From positions 1 through 64,000 of the forward strand of contig DATJHM010000048.1 of assembly GCA_035493895.1 (NCBI GenBank): a stretch of 64,000 nt of DNA, written 5' to 3'. A program made the translations under genes and the position numbers. Below the pieces are notes generated by a model. The model ran no database searches. It was not told the DNA's origin and worked only from the letters and a program-made list of their open reading frames with translations. The stretch's first letter is position 1. Every line of letters starts with the position of its first letter. This document shows, one piece after another, positions 1-8,382 of the stretch. Origin of the DNA: DATJHM01 sp035493895. Lineage in GTDB: Bacteria > Chloroflexota > Ktedonobacteria > Ktedonobacterales > Ktedonobacteraceae.

Positions 1-163
1 TCGTCAATGATTTGACGGAAATAGGACGAAAAGTCTCAAAAATGATGAGAAAAAGGTCGAACTATTCTCCTGACTGAGCGAAAATGGGCGTAGGATGGAA
101 GCAGTGCCAGCCAGGAATAGGGGAAGCGCGAGGAGATGCACAAGTGGTACGCTCAATATCCTG

Positions 164-194
164 AAAAGTTAGGGAATCGTTTCCCTAACTTTTT
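164..194 (+). terminator. Rho-independent terminator
   Basis: A perfect 13 bp stem (164-176 with 181-193) closes a 4-base loop and runs into a T-run at 190-194, the standard intrinsic terminator layout on the + strand. No gene is recognised in 1-163, so it probably ends a transcript entering from the left, or an untranslated RNA. From 195 to 449 I see only two C-rich repeat stretches (about 259-305) and the hairpin at 359-387. Confidence 0.7.
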
Positions 195-358
195 CTTGCC
201 AATCGATAATGTGGGGATGTCAGTGGGCATAATATTTCTCCACATGAGAGAATATCAATCCGCGTGCCCCCCGGCCATCTCGCCCATCCGCGTGCCCCCC
301 CGCCATCTCCTCCCTGCATTATCCTATTTTGTTATAGAATAGAGCTGATAGCATGAAA

Positions 359-387
359 AAGCATGCTCATCTTGAAAGAGCATGCTT
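359..387 (+). other. Leader hairpin upstream of PEBP gene
   Basis: A 10 bp perfect inverted repeat (359-368 with 378-387, arm AAGCATGCTC) with a 9-base loop lies about 60 bases before the likely start codon of the PEBP gene. No T-run follows, so it is more likely a leader structure or weak attenuator than a terminator. Role not known. Confidence 0.4.
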
Positions 388-449
388 ACCGCAATGATGG
401 TAGGTGCCCTCTTGAGGTGCAGGAAGTGCGCAGAAAAGGAATTCGTGTA

Positions 450-980
450 GTGACGTACAATCCCTATGAACATTTGCCTCAGGTTGCCTCTTTTGAAGTA
501 ACCAGTAACGACGTGCGAGAAGGTGAGGAACTCTCTTTGCCCCAGGTCAGCGGTATCTTTGGTGCGGGCGGTGAGGATATTTCCCCTCAGTTGTCATGGA
601 GTGGCTTCCCGGAAGGAACGAAAAGCTTTGTTGTCACCGTGTATGATCCTGATGCCCCTACTGCAAGCGGTTTCTGGCACTGGGCGGTCGTGGACATTCC
701 CGCGAACGTGACCGAGCTCGCTCGTGGCGCTGGCGACAAAGAAGACGGTTCCGGACTTCCGGCGGGCGCGTTCCAATTGCGCAACGACGGCGGCGCGCCT
801 CGCTTCGTTGGCGCAGCTCCGCCTGTCGGCCATGGGAAACATCGCTACTTCGTCGTGGTGCACGCGGTCGATGTTGCGTCTCTCGGTATTGGCAAGGACG
901 CCACACCCGCATTTCTCGGCTTCAATCTTTTCTTTCACACGCTCGGCCGGGCGACGATCGTTTCCTGGTATGAAAGGTAG
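450..980 (+). CDS. YbhB/YbcL family PEBP-like protein
   Basis: About 176 residues, the normal size for bacterial phosphatidylethanolamine-binding-protein (Raf kinase inhibitor-like) proteins, soluble and usually cytoplasmic or periplasmic. The family signature is visible: an early GG.DISPQLSW segment, the ligand-pocket block VYDPDAPT..GFWHWAVVDIP, then a GKHRY.F.V.A block and a C-terminal GRA segment. The frame stays open to 363, but GTG at 450 is preferred because AAAAGGA lies about 9 bases upstream; the residues before it are not family-like. Ligand and role in this organism are unknown; homologues bind small molecules or anionic lipids. It stands alone and converges with the penicillin-binding protein gene. 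Confidence 0.85.
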   Translation: MTYNPYEHLPQVASFEVTSNDVREGEELSLPQVSGIFGAGGEDISPQLSWSGFPEGTKSFVVTVYDPDAPTASGFWHWAVVDIPANVTELARGAGDKEDGSGLPAGAFQLRNDGGAPRFVGAAPPVGHGKHRYFVVVHAVDVASLGIGKDATPAFLGFNLFFHTLGRATIVSWYER

Positions 981-1008
981 TCTCTTCTCTCTCATCCTCA
1001 CATGAACA

Positions 1009-1070
1009 GGGGCGGAACGGTGATGCTCAACATCTTGCACTTAGATGTTTGAGCATCACCGTTCCGCCCC
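1009..1070. terminator. Bidirectional terminator hairpin
   Basis: A long inverted repeat (1009-1035 with about 1043-1070, one bulged base) separates the convergent PEBP and penicillin-binding protein genes. The GC-rich outer arm and position after both stop codons fit a two-way terminator; no strong T-run is present. Confidence 0.6.
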
Positions 1071-1088
1071 TGTCGCAAACGCTCTCAA

Positions 1089-2699
1089 TTAAGAACAGCC
1101 AAGCTGCAATAATTGTTCACTGCAACAATACGTGGAGCTTGGTGCCGCAGGCGTTTGCGCGTTGACATAGTGGTGAGAAAAGATGTCTGCATACATCTTT
1201 GCAACCATCGGACCAACGTCGAGCCCTCCATCGCCACCATTCTCTTTCATCGCTACGATGGTCAGATCCGGCAGCTGATTGGGATTGCTTATGGAGTAGG
1301 GGGCCTGCGTGATCATCCACGCATTGGCGGCGGGAGTTCCATTCGTGCTGACCTGACCGGTGCCGGTCTTGCCAATAATTCCCCACGGCGAGTTGTAGAG
1401 ATCGGGCACAATCGAACCTGAACCACAGCGCGCTACCCCGTACATCGCCTGACGCACTTCCGTTGCCGTCTGCTGGCTCACAGGCGAGCTGAGCTCCTGA
1501 GGCGTGAAGGACTGAACAACGCTGTTGCTTTTATCGGTGATTTTCGAGATCAGTGTTGGTCGCATCAGCCGTCCATTATCGGCGGCGACGTTATTAATCA
1601 GGGCCATCTGCAATGGGGTCACGTTATCGTAGCCCTGACCGAAGGCATCCTCCGCCAGCGCATTGTCGGCCAGCGACTGATTATTTTTCAGCACGGTGCT
1701 GGTGGCAACAGGCAGATCAAAAGGAATTTTCTGGCTGAGATACAGACGTTTCGCGTAATTAAGCCAGGTCTGCTGCCCGATATTGACCCCGATCTGGCCA
1801 TAAATCAGGTTGTCCGAGTGGGTATAGCCATATTCGGTCGAAACCGGGAAATGGAATGTATAGCCTTGAATATTATTGCCAATAATTTGCTGACCATCAA
1901 TGTAGAGGGGACCCATGGCATGCTGCTGGTCAAATCCCTGGTTCAGCGTCGTTTTGCCACTATTCAGGCCCGCCATCAACGTTACCGTTTTAAAGACTGA
2001 TCCCGGGATAAAGAGCCCCTGGGTAGGACGTTCCAGGAGCGGCTGTTCTGTATCATTTGCCTCCTGATTGTAGTAGGCAAGATTATTGACGTTGAGCTGG
2101 TTCACAAGCGTATTGGGATTGAACGTAGGACGGCTCACCATTGCCAGAATTGCCCCTGTCTGTGGGTCCATGACGATAACCGCCCCACGATCGCTTTGAA
2201 AGGTATTGTCATTATCGATCTTTACGTAGGTATCGAAATCCTGGTTGACTATTTTCTGAATGCGCTCATCTATGGTCAGATAGAGCGAATCTCCTACTGG
2301 TGGCTGATGAAGCGTTTGATTCACCAGGTTTTCCAGGCTGCTCGTTCCTACCTGCCCGGTGAGGTAGTTATTATACTGCTGTTCTATGCCTGTTGAACTA
2401 TATTGGGTGCCAGCATAATACCCGATGAGTCCGGCCAGGGATGGATCGGTATAGCGGCGAACATAGCCACATCCTGTCCCCGTATCTGTAGGGACCGATT
2501 CTGCCAGCAGCACGCCATTGCGGTCATAAATCTTCCCGCGCACAGGCACGTTAGCCGGAAGGCAAGAACGAAGATTGTGAATATTACTGGTCACCTGCTG
2601 TGCCACTACGACTTGCCAGTAGACAAGACCTGCACTGGCGGCAATGAAGAAGGCAACAAATAATATGGCCAGTTTGCGTATATTTGAGGCAATATTCAT
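1089..2699 (-). CDS. Class B penicillin-binding protein (D,D-transpeptidase)
   Basis: A 536-residue peptidoglycan transpeptidase anchored by one N-terminal membrane helix (about residues 12-34) with the catalytic part outside. The dimerisation segment opens with RGKIYDRNGVLLAES. The three active-site motifs are present in order: SVFK (SxxK, near 233), SDN (SxN, near 295) and KTGT (KTG box, near 442). It lacks a glycosyltransferase domain, so it is a monofunctional PbpA/FtsI-type enzyme that cross-links glycan strands. The C-terminus carries an unusual cysteine cluster (CC and a penultimate C). It is monocistronic; a 270-base AT-rich spacer separates it from the divergent tRNA-like unit 1. Whether it serves division, elongation or sporulation cannot be told. 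Confidence 0.92.
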   Translation of the reverse strand: MNIASNIRKLAILFVAFFIAASAGLVYWQVVVAQQVTSNIHNLRSCLPANVPVRGKIYDRNGVLLAESVPTDTGTGCGYVRRYTDPSLAGLIGYYAGTQYSSTGIEQQYNNYLTGQVGTSSLENLVNQTLHQPPVGDSLYLTIDERIQKIVNQDFDTYVKIDNDNTFQSDRGAVIVMDPQTGAILAMVSRPTFNPNTLVNQLNVNNLAYYNQEANDTEQPLLERPTQGLFIPGSVFKTVTLMAGLNSGKTTLNQGFDQQHAMGPLYIDGQQIIGNNIQGYTFHFPVSTEYGYTHSDNLIYGQIGVNIGQQTWLNYAKRLYLSQKIPFDLPVATSTVLKNNQSLADNALAEDAFGQGYDNVTPLQMALINNVAADNGRLMRPTLISKITDKSNSVVQSFTPQELSSPVSQQTATEVRQAMYGVARCGSGSIVPDLYNSPWGIIGKTGTGQVSTNGTPAANAWMITQAPYSISNPNQLPDLTIVAMKENGGDGGLDVGPMVAKMYADIFSHHYVNAQTPAAPSSTYCCSEQLLQLGCS

Positions 2700-2973
2700 G
2701 TGACTGCTCGATTTCTATTGTCTGATGCCAAGAAGAACCTGGAGAGATATTTGAGCTCCTTCTCAGTAGTGTGATCTTTTCTCTTGTAACTATACCATGT
2801 CTACTATTATTATTCCAATGGATGTGACTGGCATTGATCATATCAGGAAATACTACATATAATGTAAAATTATGCAATATTTTAAATATTTTACGCTTTT
2901 GGCTCTGGAGCCGCTCAAGCATAAGAAGCTTCGCCTTACGAATATTGTGCCTGAATTTGAGGCACAATGAGCA

Positions 2974-3002
2974 TTGACAACGAATCGTATCTCAACTATA
3001 TT
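2974..3002 (+). promoter_or_regulatory. Sigma-70 promoter of tRNA-like unit 1
   Basis: TTGACA at 2974-2979 and TATATT at 2997-3002, spaced by exactly 17 bp. The start site expected about 7 bases downstream falls on the first base of the hairpin ATCGGA/TCCGAT (3009-3014 with 3019-3024), which directly abuts tRNA-like element A1. The AGCATTGACAA context recurs at units 3, 4 and 5. Confidence 0.8.
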
Positions 3003-3024
3003 ACGTGCATCGGATTTATCCGAT

Positions 3025-3105
3025 CAGCTCAGGCGTAGCTCAGATGGTAGAGTGTCTGCCTGTCACGCAGAAAGTCGCAGGTTCGAATCCTGCCGCCCTG
3101 AACTG
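3025..3105 (+). ncRNA. tRNA-like element A1 (anticodon GTC)
   Basis: A cloverleaf with D arm containing GG, a perfect 5 bp anticodon stem closing loop CTGTCAC (anticodon GTC, Asp), 5-base variable loop and T arm GCAGG/CCTGC with TTCGAAT loop. The acceptor side is atypical: pairing extends beyond 7 bp to about 11 bp (3025-3035 with 3094-3105), with a bulged C and one C-A mismatch. A conventional tRNA-Asp with a damaged acceptor stem is the alternative; the same extension in four other copies favours a distinct tRNA-like RNA. Confidence 0.75.
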
Positions 3106-3108
3106 TCG

Positions 3109-3185
3109 GTGGGGGCGTGGTGCAGCGTAAGCATTGTACCTCCAACTTGTACAGGACGCCGGGTTGAACTCCTGGCCGCCTCCAC
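3109..3185 (+). ncRNA. tRNA-like element B1
   Basis: Begins 3 bases after A1. Acceptor stem of 9 bp (GTGGGGGCG with CGCCTCCAC), short D arm without the usual GG, stem GTAC/GTAC closing loop CTCCAACTT (9 bases), and a T arm with loop TTGAACT. The nonstandard loop sizes make it unlikely to be a working elongator tRNA. It ends 64 bases before the LRV-repeat gene. Confidence 0.7.
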
Positions 3186-3249
3186 ATCCTGTCCTATCCC
3201 CTGGTCTGCGTTGAAGCGATTAGTATCTGAGAGATAGATAGATATAAGT

Positions 3250-5211
3250 ATGCCCGATGAGATAGTATCACCGGCTCTTTTCACGGAAGCCGCCAACATG
3301 GATACGTTCCCGGCGCGGCTCACTGCTCTGGCGCGTTTTGCTGCCCTCCAACCCCTGATCGCGGCGAACCCGGCAACGCCGCCCACAACCTTAGAGCAGC
3401 TCAGTACGTCCACCGATCCTGGCATACGGCGCGCAGTGGCTCAGAATCCCAATGCATCCGTACAGACGTTGTGCCGTCTGGCAGGCGAATTTCCCCAGGA
3501 ATTTTTGCACAATCCCATTATTCCCCTCCTGAGCATGACCCGGCCTGCCTTTGTCAAAGATCTTCCTCTCCTTTCCTGGGCAAGCCTGCTCAGATTCGAA
3601 AATCTCTCTCGCTCGTGGCTGCAACAAATCGTGACGGATAAGAGCTATGAGCGCAATCGGTCTCCTATCTTGCGGCTGGTGCAGTTGCATGTGACCCAGG
3701 CAGGCAAAAAGCCCGAAGCATGGCGATTTGAGGCGACGCACGCGTTGCGGGCATATCGACAAATAGGGAAGTTTCAGCAAACGGTGGGATATCAACCAAA
3801 AGCTACTCCCCTTGCTTCCATTCATCAACAGGCTGAGATAGATATATTTCTCTTGTTGGCTCTGCTGTGCCCTCAATGTGCCCCGATGTTGAAAGAGCAA
3901 TGGACCAATGTTGTACACACATCGCCTGATCGTATCGTGGGCGCGCTATCTTCGTCTCTGGCGATAAGCAGTAAAACGCTGTCTTTGCTCTCGTTTGAAC
4001 GCAATGTGCCCGTACTCTGCCAGGTAGCTCGTCATCCGCGCACACCCGCGAATGTTCTGGTGCACCTCGCAGGTCGTCGTCTTTCATGGGAAGTGCGGTG
4101 CGCCGTCGCCAGCAATCCGCATACTCCATTGGAGAATGTCTATCGGCTGCTGTCTGACAGCAAGCGTGTGGTGCGCCGGGCTGCTGTCTCGCATCCCGCT
4201 CTCACGCAACAGGACTACGAAATTCTTGCTCTCGATCAGGAGACCTCAGTACGTGCTGCTCTTGCCAGAGTGCCCCGGATCGGACTCGATTTGTTGAGCC
4301 AGCTGGCCCGTGACCCCGCGCCAGCCGTACGAGCCGCCGTTGCCCGCAATGTGAAAATCAACGTGGAGACTCTTACCACATTAGCACATGATCCCGAGCC
4401 AGTAGTGCGCGCTGCGGCCGCCGCCAACTCGCGTCTTCCGGGCGAGATACAGAGCATGCTGGCTACCGATCCTGAAGTTGCTGTGCGCGCCGGAGTGAGC
4501 GGGAATGCACGTTTACCTGAGTCGTGCTTTGCCGTGCTCGTGCAAGATCCCTCGCCGCTCGTGCGTAAACAGCTCGCCGCCAATTCGCGCCTGCCCGTCC
4601 AGCATCTCGAAACACTCTGGCGAACGGGCAATGCGGAGGTCTGGCAGGGGGTCGCACGCCATCCTCAGACCGCTCCAGAACTGCTGACACAACTGGCGCA
4701 ACAGGGCGATGCACGTGTGCGCGCAGCCGTTGCCGCTCACAGGCAGACGCCGCTCGAAGTGCTCTATGCCCTGGAGCAGGAAAATGTACGCGAGATCTGG
4801 CAGGGTCTGGCTATGAACCCGAACGCGCCGCTTGACATCCTGGAACGTGCGCTTGCTACACCGTATACCGATCTCTGGTATCGCCTCTTCAACCATCCGA
4901 CGATGCTGCGCAATCAGCGTCGTCCCTATCTCACGCTGCTCGCGAGCAAGCTCCAGCAACTTATGGTTGCAAACAGCTTTCCGAACTGGCTGCGAAAAGT
5001 CGTATTCCAATATTACACCTCATTTCCCGCAACCATCATGGAGCCGTTTGCTAGCTCTCCTCACTGGGAAGAGCGCTACCTTGCAGCTCGCCATCCGCAA
5101 ATAGCAGAATCGCTCCTTGATACACTTGCTCACGATGGCATCTGTTATGTCCAGGCCGGTGCACAGGACGCATTGCAACAGCGCAAACTCTCTCATAATC
5201 TGAAGCATTGA
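3250..5211 (+). CDS. LRV/HEAT-like repeat protein
   Basis: 653 residues, soluble, no signal or membrane helix seen. From about residue 30 and again from about 255 to the end it is built of about 24-residue helical repeats of the form L..LA.DP...VR.AVA.N...P, the pattern of leucine-rich-repeat-variant and HEAT-like solenoids. Such folds bind proteins or nucleic acids; no catalytic motif is visible. The middle (about 95-235) is less regular. It is the only coding gene after tRNA-like unit 1, and the -35 box of unit 2 overlaps its stop codon. The start lacks a strong ribosome-binding site. Scaffold or RNA-binding partner is an inference from context only. Confidence 0.8.
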   Translation: MPDEIVSPALFTEAANMDTFPARLTALARFAALQPLIAANPATPPTTLEQLSTSTDPGIRRAVAQNPNASVQTLCRLAGEFPQEFLHNPIIPLLSMTRPAFVKDLPLLSWASLLRFENLSRSWLQQIVTDKSYERNRSPILRLVQLHVTQAGKKPEAWRFEATHALRAYRQIGKFQQTVGYQPKATPLASIHQQAEIDIFLLLALLCPQCAPMLKEQWTNVVHTSPDRIVGALSSSLAISSKTLSLLSFERNVPVLCQVARHPRTPANVLVHLAGRRLSWEVRCAVASNPHTPLENVYRLLSDSKRVVRRAAVSHPALTQQDYEILALDQETSVRAALARVPRIGLDLLSQLARDPAPAVRAAVARNVKINVETLTTLAHDPEPVVRAAAAANSRLPGEIQSMLATDPEVAVRAGVSGNARLPESCFAVLVQDPSPLVRKQLAANSRLPVQHLETLWRTGNAEVWQGVARHPQTAPELLTQLAQQGDARVRAAVAAHRQTPLEVLYALEQENVREIWQGLAMNPNAPLDILERALATPYTDLWYRLFNHPTMLRNQRRPYLTLLASKLQQLMVANSFPNWLRKVVFQYYTSFPATIMEPFASSPHWEERYLAARHPQIAESLLDTLAHDGICYVQAGAQDALQQRKLSHNLKH

Positions 5212-5236
5212 CAGCGAATGTGCTCTCGATTATAGT
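5208..5236 (+). promoter_or_regulatory. Sigma-70 promoter of tRNA-like unit 2
   Basis: TTGACA at 5208-5213 and TATAGT at 5231-5236 with 17 bp spacing. The -35 box overlaps the TGA of the upstream repeat-protein gene. The hairpin ATCGA/TCGAT (5243-5247 with 5254-5258) begins at the expected transcription start and abuts element A2. Confidence 0.78.
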
Positions 5237-5258
5237 AATGCCATCGACTTTGTTCGAT

Positions 5259-5340
5259 CGGTGCGGGTGTAGCTCAGATGGTAGAGCATTGGTTGGCTAA
5301 ACCGAAGATTGCAGGTTCGAGTCCTGCCCACTCTGCGCTG
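5259..5340 (+). ncRNA. tRNA-like element A2
   Basis: Cloverleaf with GG-containing D loop, 5 bp anticodon stem (TTGGT with ACCGA) closing loop TGGCTAA, and T arm GCAGG/CCTGC. Bases 34-36 would be GCT (Ser), but base 33 is G instead of the near-universal T. The acceptor stem extends to about 11 bp (5259-5269 with the 3' arm ending 5340), using several G-T pairs and a bulged C. Confidence 0.65.
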
Positions 5341-5341
5341 T

Positions 5342-5418
5342 TGTGGGGGCGTGGTGCAGCGGCAGCATCGTGCACGCAAAGCACGGGAGGCCGGGTTCGA
5401 TCCCCGGTCGCCTCCACA
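5342..5418 (+). ncRNA. tRNA-like element B2
   Basis: Acceptor-type stem of 10 bp (TGTGGGGGCG with CGCCTCCACA), short D arm, stem CGTGC/GCACG with 7-base loop ACGCAAA, T arm CCGGG/CCCGG with TTCGATC loop. This is the most tRNA-like of the B copies; bases 34-36 would be GCA (Cys) but base 33 is C, not T. It starts one base after A2. Confidence 0.7.
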
Positions 5419-5657
5419 TTCTTCCTATTCTCCCCCTTTTTTTGCCCCGTTTTGGGATAGAGACGTTCGTTTTGGTATGATAGAGATGGGTCTCAGAGGG
5501 ACTTTTTCGTCTCTCGCCCGTATATCATAAAGATGACCTATCGTTGGCTCGATAGTGTGCACATTCAACCCCGCAACAATACGTATGCTCTTTCCGTTTG
5601 TTCGCTGTTGCTGAAAATGGAAAGAGGAATGGCAAAAAATCTCTGGAGAGGCTGCAT

Positions 5658-7676
5658 ATGGTTGATTACATAGGACGACAGCTTGGCAATTATCGCCTTA
5701 CCCGTCTTTTAGGCAAAGGCAGTTTTGCGCAGGTCTATCTTGGGGAGCATATCTATCTTGGTACTCCGGCGGCGATGAAGGTGCTCAGCACGCAGATGGC
5801 GGACGATCTGGATGTGTTTCGCACAGAAGCTCGTACTATCGCTCGTCTGATTCATCCCAATATTGTGCGCGTGCTGGAATTTGGCGTGGAAGGCACCATT
5901 CCGTTTCTGGTGCTGGACTATGCGCCCAATGGAACGCTTCGTCAGTACTACCCCAAAGGCGTGCCTCTCCCCTTGCCAACGGTGGTCTCCTATGTGAAAC
6001 AGATCGCTGAGGCATTAGCGTATGCCCACGGTGAAAAGTTGATTCACCGGGATGTGAAGCCGGAAAATATCCTCCTGGGAAGAAATAACGAGTTGCTTCT
6101 GAGCGACTTTGGGATCGCTCTGATGGCGCAGACGATGCACGATCAGAATATGCAGAATGTGGCGGGTACGCTGGCCTATATGGCCCCTGAACAAATCCAG
6201 GGCAATCCGCGTCAGGCCAGCGATCAGTATTCATTGGGCATCATTGTCTATGAGTGGCTGACTGGCGAACGTCCCTTCAATGGCTCGTTCAACGAGATAA
6301 TCTCGCAGCAGCTCTCTGTTCTCCCTCGTCCCTTGCGCGCAAAGGTTCCGACGATTGCCCCGGCCGTTGAACAGGTGGTGTTGATGGCCCTGGAGAAGAA
6401 TCCTGATCGACGCTTTAACAACATCCGCGCATTTGCCTTTGCCCTGGAGCTGGCGAGCCAGCTCAATGCGTCTGCCTCTGACGTCGCCGGTAAGCCTGCC
6501 GGAGTTGGCGAGATCTCCCCCTCCTTCAGCAAGCCCCAGGGCGATGAAAGAGCCGCGATTGCGCCGACGATTCTCCCATCTCCAGCGCCTGTATCGCCAG
6601 CAAACAATGCCGCGCCTCCGACGATCCTTCCACCCCCTGAACTCCTATCGCCAGCGAAAAGTGAAGGCCCTGTTGTGCGCCCTGTCGCACCCCCGCCATC
6701 AGTACCCACGCCGCAAACAAAACCCGCGGGAACGCTCGTCTCCAGTTATCAGGGACATCCGAACGAAGTATGTTCTTTATCGTGGTTCTCCGGTGGCGTG
6801 CGCATTGTGTCGGTAAGCAATGATAAAAGTGTGCATGTCTGGGATGCTATGACGGGCAAGCAGTTCCAGATCTACCAGGATATCGCTGATGCCGTGGGTG
6901 TCATCGCAGGCTCACCTGATGGCTCACGTATTGCCACTGCCGGATCTGATGCCCAGGTGCGGATCTGGGATTTTGCCACGAATCGTCTGGTAACCACATA
7001 TCGTGGTCATGTCGGAAGCACCATTAACGCAATCGCCTGGTCGCCAACGCAGCAGCAGCTCGCTTCCGCCGCTGCTGACGGCACCGTACACGTCTGGGAT
7101 GCGACGACGGGGCAGACGCTCACCATCTATCGTGGTCATACCGGCAGCGTCAATATGCTGGCGTGGTCGCCCGATGATCCTTCGTCGGCGCGTATCGTTT
7201 CCGGTGGCGACGATGCGTCAGTGCAGACCTGGAATGCCTCCACTGGCAGAAGTATTGCGCTCCACCGCAGCCAGGGGGCGAAGGTCATGAGTGTCGCATG
7301 GTCGCCGGAGGTATATCCCATGTCTCTCCAGACGAGCTACTCGGCAAGCATGCCCACGAAGGTTCCCAATAGTGCCCGGGTCGCGTGCGGGAGAGCAGAC
7401 GGAACGGTACAGATGTGGGATACCACCACAGATCGCGAAGTATTAAGCTACCGCTACAATGCCCCTCTCTCCGTCGTCGCATGGTCGCCGGATGGGAGGC
7501 GTTTCGCCTATGCCAGCGAAAACAAGACAGTAGAGGTGTGGGACACCATGACGAATCTCAAACTGGTAACCTTCTCCCATGCCGCTCCAACCCGCGTCAT
7601 GGCCTGGTCCCCCGACGGAAAATACATTGCCTCTGGCGGTGGCGATGCAACGATACAAGTCTGGGTTGCCCCATAA
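5658..7676 (+). CDS. Serine/threonine protein kinase with WD40 propeller
   Basis: About 672 residues. The Hanks-type kinase domain (about 8-275) has glycine loop LGKGSFAQVYLG, the lysine in AAMKV, catalytic HRDVKPEN (near 128), DFG (near 150) and APEQ, so it should be active. A proline-rich linker (about 310-365) leads to about seven WD40 repeats (VWDA.TG..., W.PDG) forming a propeller. No transmembrane helix, so a cytoplasmic kinase with a built-in protein-binding platform. ATG at 5658 is chosen because GGAGAGG lies 6 bases upstream; the frame is open from 5598. It follows tRNA-like unit 2 with no other gene between, and units 3-5 follow it. Confidence 0.92.
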   Translation: MVDYIGRQLGNYRLTRLLGKGSFAQVYLGEHIYLGTPAAMKVLSTQMADDLDVFRTEARTIARLIHPNIVRVLEFGVEGTIPFLVLDYAPNGTLRQYYPKGVPLPLPTVVSYVKQIAEALAYAHGEKLIHRDVKPENILLGRNNELLLSDFGIALMAQTMHDQNMQNVAGTLAYMAPEQIQGNPRQASDQYSLGIIVYEWLTGERPFNGSFNEIISQQLSVLPRPLRAKVPTIAPAVEQVVLMALEKNPDRRFNNIRAFAFALELASQLNASASDVAGKPAGVGEISPSFSKPQGDERAAIAPTILPSPAPVSPANNAAPPTILPPPELLSPAKSEGPVVRPVAPPPSVPTPQTKPAGTLVSSYQGHPNEVCSLSWFSGGVRIVSVSNDKSVHVWDAMTGKQFQIYQDIADAVGVIAGSPDGSRIATAGSDAQVRIWDFATNRLVTTYRGHVGSTINAIAWSPTQQQLASAAADGTVHVWDATTGQTLTIYRGHTGSVNMLAWSPDDPSSARIVSGGDDASVQTWNASTGRSIALHRSQGAKVMSVAWSPEVYPMSLQTSYSASMPTKVPNSARVACGRADGTVQMWDTTTDREVLSYRYNAPLSVVAWSPDGRRFAYASENKTVEVWDTMTNLKLVTFSHAAPTRVMAWSPDGKYIASGGGDATIQVWVAP

Positions 7677-7690
7677 GCGCTCATCAGTAG

Positions 7691-7719
7691 GGACGCCATG
7701 GAGGCACGGAATGGCGTCC
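7691..7719. repeat. Dispersed palindromic repeat (GGACGCCAT type)
   Basis: GGACGCCAT (7691-7699) pairs with ATGGCGTCC (7711-7719). The CAGTAGGGACGCCATGGAGG segment around it is found again near 28637 and 29410 and in altered form near 17222, so this is one copy of a dispersed intergenic repeat. It lies after the kinase-WD40 stop codon and may also end that transcript. Confidence 0.6.
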
Positions 7720-7803
7720 GGGTAGCCAACGAATTCTCAGGCACCGAAGACGAGAGCAGCAACAAAAAACCAGCCGAATCGCAGCCCAGAAGCCCAATGA
7801 GCA

Positions 7804-7832
7804 TTGACAATAAATCTAAACTCAACTATATT
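7804..7832 (+). promoter_or_regulatory. Sigma-70 promoter of tRNA-like unit 3
   Basis: TTGACA 7804-7809, TATATT 7827-7832, 17 bp apart. Followed at the expected start by hairpin ATCGGA-TTCG-TTCGAT, a UUCG-type tetraloop, which abuts element A3. Confidence 0.8.
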
Positions 7833-7854
7833 GCATACATCGGATTCGTTCGAT

Positions 7855-7935
7855 CGGCGCAGGTGTAGCGTAGTGGCCTAACGCAGCTGTATATCCCGCA
7901 GGAGATCTCAGGTTCGAATCCTGTCGCCTGTGTCG
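7855..7935 (+). ncRNA. tRNA-like element A3
   Basis: The acceptor-type stem is 11 continuous base pairs (CGGCGCAGGTG at 7855-7865 with CGCCTGTGTCG at 7925-7935), including G-T pairs. D stem GCGT/ACGC; anticodon-type stem GCTGT with GCAGG has a G-G mismatch at its base and closes loop ATATCCC; T arm contains TTCGAAT. This copy shows most clearly that the stem is longer than a tRNA's 7 bp. Confidence 0.65.
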
Positions 7936-7939
7936 CATA

Positions 7940-8016
7940 GTGGGGGCGTGGTGCAGCGTCAACACAGTACATCCAATTGGTACATGACGCCGGGTTCAAC
8001 TCCCGGTCGCCTCCAC
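7940..8016 (+). ncRNA. tRNA-like element B3
   Basis: 9 bp acceptor-type stem GTGGGGGCG with CGCCTCCAC, D arm without GG, stem GTAC/GTAC closing loop ATCCAATTG, strong T arm CCGGG/CCCGG with TTCAACT loop. Followed by a 52-base pyrimidine-rich spacer before the promoter of unit 4. Confidence 0.68.
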
Positions 8017-8068
8017 AGTTCATCCATTGCAAAACTCTCCTCATCGCAGCCCAGAAGCACAACAAGCA

Positions 8069-8097
8069 TTGACAATAAATCTAAACTCAACTATATT
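8069..8097 (+). promoter_or_regulatory. Sigma-70 promoter of tRNA-like unit 4
   Basis: TTGACA 8069-8074 and TATATT 8092-8097, 17 bp apart; nearly identical to the promoter of unit 3 over its whole length. Followed by hairpin ATCGGA-TTCG-TCCGAT directly abutting A4. Confidence 0.8.
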
Positions 8098-8119
8098 GCA
8101 TACATCGGATTCGTCCGAT

Positions 8120-8200
8120 CAGCACAGGAGTAGCGTAGATGGTAGCGCGTCTGCTTTGCACGCAGAAGGTCGCAGGTTCGAGTCCTGTCTCTTCGTGCTG
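8120..8200 (+). ncRNA. tRNA-like element A4 (anticodon TGC)
   Basis: Anticodon stem TCTGC/GCAGA is perfect and closes TTTGCAC, anticodon TGC (Ala) with normal T33. The acceptor-type stem is 11 bp (8120-8130 with 8189-8200) with a single bulged C: the outer CAGCAC/GTGCTG lies beyond any tRNA acceptor. T arm GCAGG/CCTGT with TTCGAGT loop. Confidence 0.72.
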
Positions 8201-8203
8201 TCA

Positions 8204-8279
8204 GTGGGGGCGTGGTGCAGCGTGAGCATCGTGCAGCCAAAAGCACAGGACATCAGGTTCAACTCCTGGTCGCCTCCAC
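8204..8279 (+). ncRNA. tRNA-like element B4
   Basis: 9 bp stem GTGGGGGCG/CGCCTCCAC, D arm without GG, stem GTGC/GCAC closing 8-base loop AGCCAAAA, T arm with TTCAACT loop. Starts 4 bases after A4. Confidence 0.68.
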
Positions 8280-8331
8280 ACTTCATCCACCGCAAAACTC
8301 CCCTCGTGCCACCTCAGAAGCGCAATGAGCA

Positions 8332-8360
8332 TTGACAACGCTTTTCCCCTCAACTATATT
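8332..8360 (+). promoter_or_regulatory. Sigma-70 promoter of tRNA-like unit 5
   Basis: TTGACA 8332-8337 and TATATT 8355-8360, 17 bp apart. Followed by the ATCGA/TCGAT hairpin abutting A5. This is the promoter closest to the MoxR gene. Confidence 0.8.
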
Positions 8361-8382
8361 ACATGCATCGACTTTGTTCGAT

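Noticed and set aside
136..342. Small protein of 68 codons
   Set aside because: It spans a perfect intrinsic terminator hairpin and repeat-rich DNA and has no recognisable family.
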